From SMBSF63 sp034003545 (lineage in GTDB: Bacteria; Chloroflexota; Anaerolineae; Anaerolineales; Anaerolineaceae), in the NCBI GenBank assembly GCA_964447155.1, contig CAYURM010000014.1, forward strand, positions 1-64,000: DNA of 64,000 bases, given 5' to 3'. This document shows, one piece after another, positions 60,335 to 64,000 of this stretch. The notes under the pieces are model-generated. The model had not been told where the DNA came from and did not search any database. It saw only the letters and a list, made by a program, of their open reading frames with translations. Each line of letters starts with the position of its first letter. The stretch's first letter is position 1. The translations under genes and the position numbers were made by a program.

Positions 60335-61753
60335 ATGCGAAACGAAGGGAAATTGACGCTGGGGATTAAACTGCTGCTGCCGCTGCTTTTGGCGGTATTG
60401 TTGAATCTTTCGCCGCAAGCGGGTGTGATCCGTACGGCCCTGTCCGGTGCTCAGTCAGCAGCTGCGCAGGGCGAGCCTGAGGCTGCGGCGGAGCATCTTC
60501 AGCAGGCAGCAGCCTGCCTGCCCTGGCGGGGAGATGTGCTGGAACAGTTGGGGGAGCAGCGCATGCTGGCGGGGCAGTATGTGAGGGCGGCGGCGGCTTT
60601 TCAGAAGGCCTGGCTGCTGGATGAGATTTCGGATGATGGATTGGAAAAACTGGCCGAGGCGCACCTGGCGCTGGGGGAAGACAGCGGGGCGATCCGTGCC
60701 TGGGAGGCACGGATTGAACGCGATGGAGCGGATGGGCAGTTTTTTTCCGCGTTGGCAGCGGCTTACCGCCGTCAGGGAGACATGGCCGGTGCGGCAGCTG
60801 CTGTGCAGGCATGGCAGGAGCAATATCCGGGAGATGCGCATGCGGCCTATGCGTTGGGCATCCATCTGGTGCTGGTTTCCCCTCAAGATGCAGAACAAAT
60901 GTTGAAGCTCGCCAGTGAACTGGCTCCGGCCTATACAGTGAAATGTGATGGTTTGGTTGAAGGGGTGCAAACGGCTTTGACTTTCGATGATGATGCGTAC
61001 CGCCTGCTGCTTTTTGGGCGCGCCCTGGGCAAGGCTGGGGAGTGGGAATTGGCGGAGATCGCTTTCAGGGAGGTGACTGAGCTTGCTCCCGATTACGCCG
61101 AAGGCTGGGGCATGCTGGGGGAAGCCCGCCAGCAGGTGGGAAAGGACGGGTTAAGCGCACTGGAACAGGCGCAGACGTTGGGGCCTGATGCGGTGCTGGT
61201 GCGCTCGCTGTGGGCGCTGTATTGGCGCAGGCAGGGTGAGCCACAGGTGGCTTTGCCCATCTACAAACGTCTGGCGGCGGAAGAACCAGAGCAGGCTGCC
61301 TGGCAGGCCGAGATTGGATATTCTTTAACGGAGATGGGCGATATCCTTTCCGCACTGCCGTATTATCAGCAGGCGGCCAGCCTGGCGGGTGATAATGTGC
61401 TGTATTGGCAGGTGTTGGCGCGCTTCAGTATTGAGAATGGAATAGAAGCGCGCGAGGTGGGACTGCCTGCCGCGCGGATGGCATTGCTGCTGCGGCCTGA
61501 TGATCCGGCCACGCTGGACCTGATGGGCTGGACGATGATCTATTTCCATGACTGGGCTTCTGCTGAGCGATTTTTGCAGCAGGCGATACAGAAAGATGCG
61601 GCCTATGGCAGCGCATATTTGCATCTTGGGCAGGTATATGTGCACACCGGCCAGCACGCTTTGGCAAAGAGACATTTGCTTCAGGCGGTCAGCCTGGATG
61701 AGACCGGTTTTACCGGGGCGATCGCACAGCGTTTACTGGACGGCTTGCCGTAG
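60335..61753 (+). CDS. TPR protein with N-terminal membrane anchor
   Basis: Protein of 472 residues. A hydrophobic helix at about 10-27 (IKLLLPLLLAVLLNL) anchors or exports it, followed by about ten TPR repeats: AAAAFQKAWLLDEISDDG, AEIAFREVTELAPDYAEG, ALPYYQQAASLAGDN and AKRHLLQAVSLDE are the clearest. No enzymatic motif. It probably serves as an envelope scaffold. The frame is open upstream to 60206, but the -10 sequence at 60323 makes that unlikely. The next gene, mtaB, starts 77 bases later. Confidence 0.83.
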   Translation: MRNEGKLTLGIKLLLPLLLAVLLNLSPQAGVIRTALSGAQSAAAQGEPEAAAEHLQQAAACLPWRGDVLEQLGEQRMLAGQYVRAAAAFQKAWLLDEISDDGLEKLAEAHLALGEDSGAIRAWEARIERDGADGQFFSALAAAYRRQGDMAGAAAAVQAWQEQYPGDAHAAYALGIHLVLVSPQDAEQMLKLASELAPAYTVKCDGLVEGVQTALTFDDDAYRLLLFGRALGKAGEWELAEIAFREVTELAPDYAEGWGMLGEARQQVGKDGLSALEQAQTLGPDAVLVRSLWALYWRRQGEPQVALPIYKRLAAEEPEQAAWQAEIGYSLTEMGDILSALPYYQQAASLAGDNVLYWQVLARFSIENGIEAREVGLPAARMALLLRPDDPATLDLMGWTMIYFHDWASAERFLQQAIQKDAAYGSAYLHLGQVYVHTGQHALAKRHLLQAVSLDETGFTGAIAQRLLDGLP

Positions 61754-61830
61754 GATTTAGGAAATTGTTAATGCAGCGGCTGGTGAGTGGTCACTGTTTG
61801 AAAAATTGGCATGATTACAGGTAAAGAACG

Positions 61831-63108
61831 ATGAAGATCTATTTGGATATGATTGGCTGCCGGTTGAACCAGAGCGAAATTGAACGCATGGCCGCCCAGT
61901 TTCGGGTTGCCGGCCATGAGATTGTTGCCTCGGCGGAGATGGCGGATGTGGTGGTGGTGAATACCTGTGCGGTGACCGGCCATGCGGTAGCAGACTCGCG
62001 CAAGAAGATCCGCCGGGCACTGCAGGACGGCACAAAGCCGGTGATTGCCACCGGCTGCTGGGCGACCCTGGCGCCAGCAGATACGGCAGCTCTGGCAGAT
62101 GCGGTGCGCGTGGTAAGTAATGAAGAGAAAGACCAGCTCGTGGCGGATTTTTTGAACCTTCCGGTTGAAGATTTTGCAACGGGAATGATCGCCCGCAGCC
62201 CGCTGCCTGGTGCGCATAGCCGAACAAGAGCATTTATCAAGGTGCAGGATGGCTGTGACAATACCTGCACGTTCTGCGTGACGCGCCTGGCAAGGGGCGC
62301 CAGCCGCAGTGTTCCGGTGGAAGAAGTGCTGGCGGATATCCGCGCGGCACAGGCCGGTGGCACGCAGGAAGTGGTGCTGACCGGGGTGAATATTCAGGCC
62401 TGGGGGCAGGACGCGGGGGACGGATTGCATCTGGGTGATCTATTGGCGGCTGTGCTGGCGGAAACCGATGTGCCGCGGGTGCGATTGTCCTCGCTGGAGC
62501 CGTGGGAGCTGAAGGAGGGATTTTTTAATATCTGGCAGGATGAACGAATGTGCCAGCATCTTCATTTGCCGCTGCAGTCCGGCTCGGCAGGGACGTTAAA
62601 ACGTATGGTGCGCAAGACCACCCCCGGGGATTTTCGCAGGCTGGTGGAGGGTGTGCGGGCACACTGCCCGCAGATGGCGGTCACGACGGACATCATCACC
62701 GGGTTCCCCGGAGAGGATCAGGCTGAGTTTGCCGAGACGCTGGCTTTTGTGCGTGAGATGCAATTTGCCGGAGGGCATGTATTCACCTTTTCGGCGCGTC
62801 CCGGCACGGCGGCGGCACGGATGAAAGGACAGGTTCCCGTGCATGTCCGCAAAGAGCGGAATGCTGTTTTACGGGGCGTGTTGAAAGAATCGGCGCAGCG
62901 CTATCAGCAGCAGTTTCTGGGGCAGGTGGTATCGGTGTTGTGGGAATCAGCGCAGGAACAGGATGGGGGCTGGTTGATGACTGGTCTGACGGGCGAATAC
63001 CTGCGGGTGGAGGCAGTCAGCCCGGTGAAGGTGTGGAATGTGGTGCAGAACGTGCGTCTGGTGAAGGACGGGGAAAGGTGGATGCGCGGGGAGATTGTGG
63101 GGGAGTAA
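61831..63108 (+). CDS. mtaB: tRNA t6A37 methylthiotransferase
   Basis: Radical-SAM methylthiotransferase of 425 residues that converts N6-threonylcarbamoyladenosine at position 37 of tRNA to its 2-methylthio form. The N-terminal [4Fe-4S] domain has cysteines in MIGCRLNQSE, VVNTCAVTG and ATGCWAT; the radical-SAM triad is CDNTCTFC near 144-151; and a TRAM-like domain ends the protein (about 365-425). The GCRLNQSE pattern and length favour MtaB over MiaB and RimO. The ATG at 61831 has AGGTAAAG upstream. Confidence 0.92.
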   Translation: MKIYLDMIGCRLNQSEIERMAAQFRVAGHEIVASAEMADVVVVNTCAVTGHAVADSRKKIRRALQDGTKPVIATGCWATLAPADTAALADAVRVVSNEEKDQLVADFLNLPVEDFATGMIARSPLPGAHSRTRAFIKVQDGCDNTCTFCVTRLARGASRSVPVEEVLADIRAAQAGGTQEVVLTGVNIQAWGQDAGDGLHLGDLLAAVLAETDVPRVRLSSLEPWELKEGFFNIWQDERMCQHLHLPLQSGSAGTLKRMVRKTTPGDFRRLVEGVRAHCPQMAVTTDIITGFPGEDQAEFAETLAFVREMQFAGGHVFTFSARPGTAAARMKGQVPVHVRKERNAVLRGVLKESAQRYQQQFLGQVVSVLWESAQEQDGGWLMTGLTGEYLRVEAVSPVKVWNVVQNVRLVKDGERWMRGEIVGE

Positions 63109-63167
63109 GAAAATCGTTGTGTGCATTGTGTTAGGCGGGCGGGGTGATTCAAGCCACCCCCTCCCAG

Positions 63168-63203
63168 CTCCCTCATTTTGCAGCCTCATGCAAAATGAGG
63201 GAG
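63168..63203. repeat. perfect 15-bp hairpin
   Basis: CTCCCTCATTTTGCA, six bases, TGCAAAATGAGGGAG, between the convergent mtaB and lactate dehydrogenase genes. There is no T-run on either side, so a repeat or a bidirectional blocking hairpin is as likely as an intrinsic terminator. Confidence 0.75.
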
Positions 63204-63255
63204 GTGTAGGGTGATTTCCTGTGCGCTGTTATGAAGGCAGGAAGCTGCCGGGTGA

Positions 63256-63999
63256 TTAATACGAAAGCTGATCGAGGGTTTCTTTGAGGATGCGGGCCGA
63301 GTTTTGCAGACCGGCGATCTCTTTCTCGTTCAGTTCCAGCGGCAGGATGCGTTCCACGCCGCCGCGGTCCACGATGGTGGGCAGGCTGAGGTAGACATCG
63401 TCAATGCCATAGTAGTTTTCGATGTGGCTGGAGACAGACAATACGGTATTCTGGTTGCGCAGGATGGCGCGGATGATGACCATCAGCCCGGCCGCGATGG
63501 CGTAATAGGTTGAGCCTTTACGTTCGATGATCTCGTAAGCAGCGTTGCGGGTCTGGGTAAAGATTTTGTCGTGGACTTGCTCGTTGCAATTGATGCCGCT
63601 TTTTTCGCAGAACAGGGGCAGACGCATGCCGGCGATATTTGCCAGCGACCAGACGGGCACTTCGCTGTCGCCATGTTCGCCGATGATGTAGGCATGGACA
63701 GATCGTGCATCTACGCCGAAATGTTCGGAGAGCAGGTAGCGGAAGCGGGCGGTGTCCAGGATGGTGCCGGAACCAAGCACGCGCTGGGCGGGCAGGCCGG
63801 AGATCTTCCAGGCCACATAGGTGAGGATGTCGACCGGGTTGGTGGCGATGAGCAGCAGTCCGTCCGGGTTGTTCTTGACAACAGCCGTGATGATCTGCCG
63901 GAAGATGGCCGCATTGCGCTGTAGAAGGTCGAGGCGGGTTTCGCCAGGGCGCTGTGCGCTGCCGGCGGTGATGACGGTGACGGCCGCACCGGCGCAGTC
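63256..63999 (-). CDS. ldh: L-lactate dehydrogenase (C-terminal part, cut by window end)
   Basis: At least 247 residues of an NAD-dependent L-2-hydroxyacid dehydrogenase; the N-terminus lies beyond 64000. The visible part starts near the substrate loop ITAGSAQRPGETRLDLLQRN, in which Gln (rather than Arg) favours lactate over malate, and continues with ATNPVDILTYVAWK and IIGEHGDSEVPVWS with the proton-relay His. The frame runs open to the window edge; an internal ATG at 63816 is not the start. Cytoplasmic, reducing pyruvate to L-lactate. Confidence 0.9.
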   Translation of the reverse strand, partial: DCAGAAVTVITAGSAQRPGETRLDLLQRNAAIFRQIITAVVKNNPDGLLLIATNPVDILTYVAWKISGLPAQRVLGSGTILDTARFRYLLSEHFGVDARSVHAYIIGEHGDSEVPVWSLANIAGMRLPLFCEKSGINCNEQVHDKIFTQTRNAAYEIIERKGSTYYAIAAGLMVIIRAILRNQNTVLSVSSHIENYYGIDDVYLSLPTIVDRGGVERILPLELNEKEIAGLQNSARILKETLDQLSY

Positions 64000-64000
64000 G

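Noticed and set aside
63256..63999. Malate dehydrogenase
   Set aside because: The substrate loop has Gln in AGSAQRPGETR where malate dehydrogenases carry Arg, so lactate dehydrogenase is preferred.

Overview
The window looks like chromosome of a Chloroflexota bacterium, most likely class Anaerolineae. This is inferred from overall gene character, not from a marker gene: lipoproteins with long Thr/Pro (TPT) stalks, a cobalamin-dependent methylmalonyl-CoA accessory pair, M42 peptidases, an archaeal-type AspRS, frequent TTG and GTG starts, and intergenic DNA crowded with short palindromic repeats. Base composition is moderately high in GC, with AT-richer islands near 31.2-31.8 kb and 46.1-47.9 kb. 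No rRNA, tRNA, CRISPR array or complete insertion sequence was seen.

Layout. 0-16 kb: nucleoside phosphorylase, serine hydrolase, CPBP protease, rsmI-rsmE, SH3-domain lipoprotein, ftsK, an ECF sigma / anti-sigma / Nudix operon, and a TPR protein with an ADP-ribosylglycohydrolase. 15-26 kb: polA, a large fusion protein (pseudo-receiver, PW-repeat linker, dead IS200-like transposase domain), wecC-wecB-glycosyltransferase for ManNAc-type cell-envelope sugars, a second Nudix protein and an ArsR-rhodanese regulator with a clear palindromic operator. 26-31 kb: a glycine betaine/proline ABC transporter behind a leader that contains an intrinsic terminator, followed by rpsU and a phosphoribosyltransferase. 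31-39 kb: an AT-rich AhpD-like gene, a CRP-like ligand-binding protein and a signalling block (CheB-CheR-PAS, PAS-GGDEF, PAS hybrid kinase). 39-46 kb: leftward operons aspS2-GNAT-prs-mutM and B12-binding/meaB. 46-48 kb: a low-GC islet (MazF/antitoxin, DUF3467, DUF2726) bracketed by two copies of a hairpin repeat. 48-64 kb: lipoproteins, an isoprenylcysteine-methyltransferase-like membrane enzyme, a ChlI/VWA metal-chelatase pair joined by a slippery A10 tract, a cluster of three M42 peptidases with an AAC(3)-like acetyltransferase and an orphan binding protein, a TPR protein, mtaB and a truncated lactate dehydrogenase.

Three observations deserve most attention. First, the 888-residue fusion at 18471-21137 carries an IS200/RAYT-type domain whose HUH and tyrosine residues are replaced, in a window full of GTAG-flanked palindromes like those that RAYT proteins recognise elsewhere. 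Second, the ChlI-type ATPase and VWA genes at 51.2-53.3 kb look like one coding unit read through a -1 frameshift at A AAA AAG. Third, the betaine-transporter leader has a terminator hairpin with no upstream gene on its strand, which suggests attenuation. All functional links between these items are inference.
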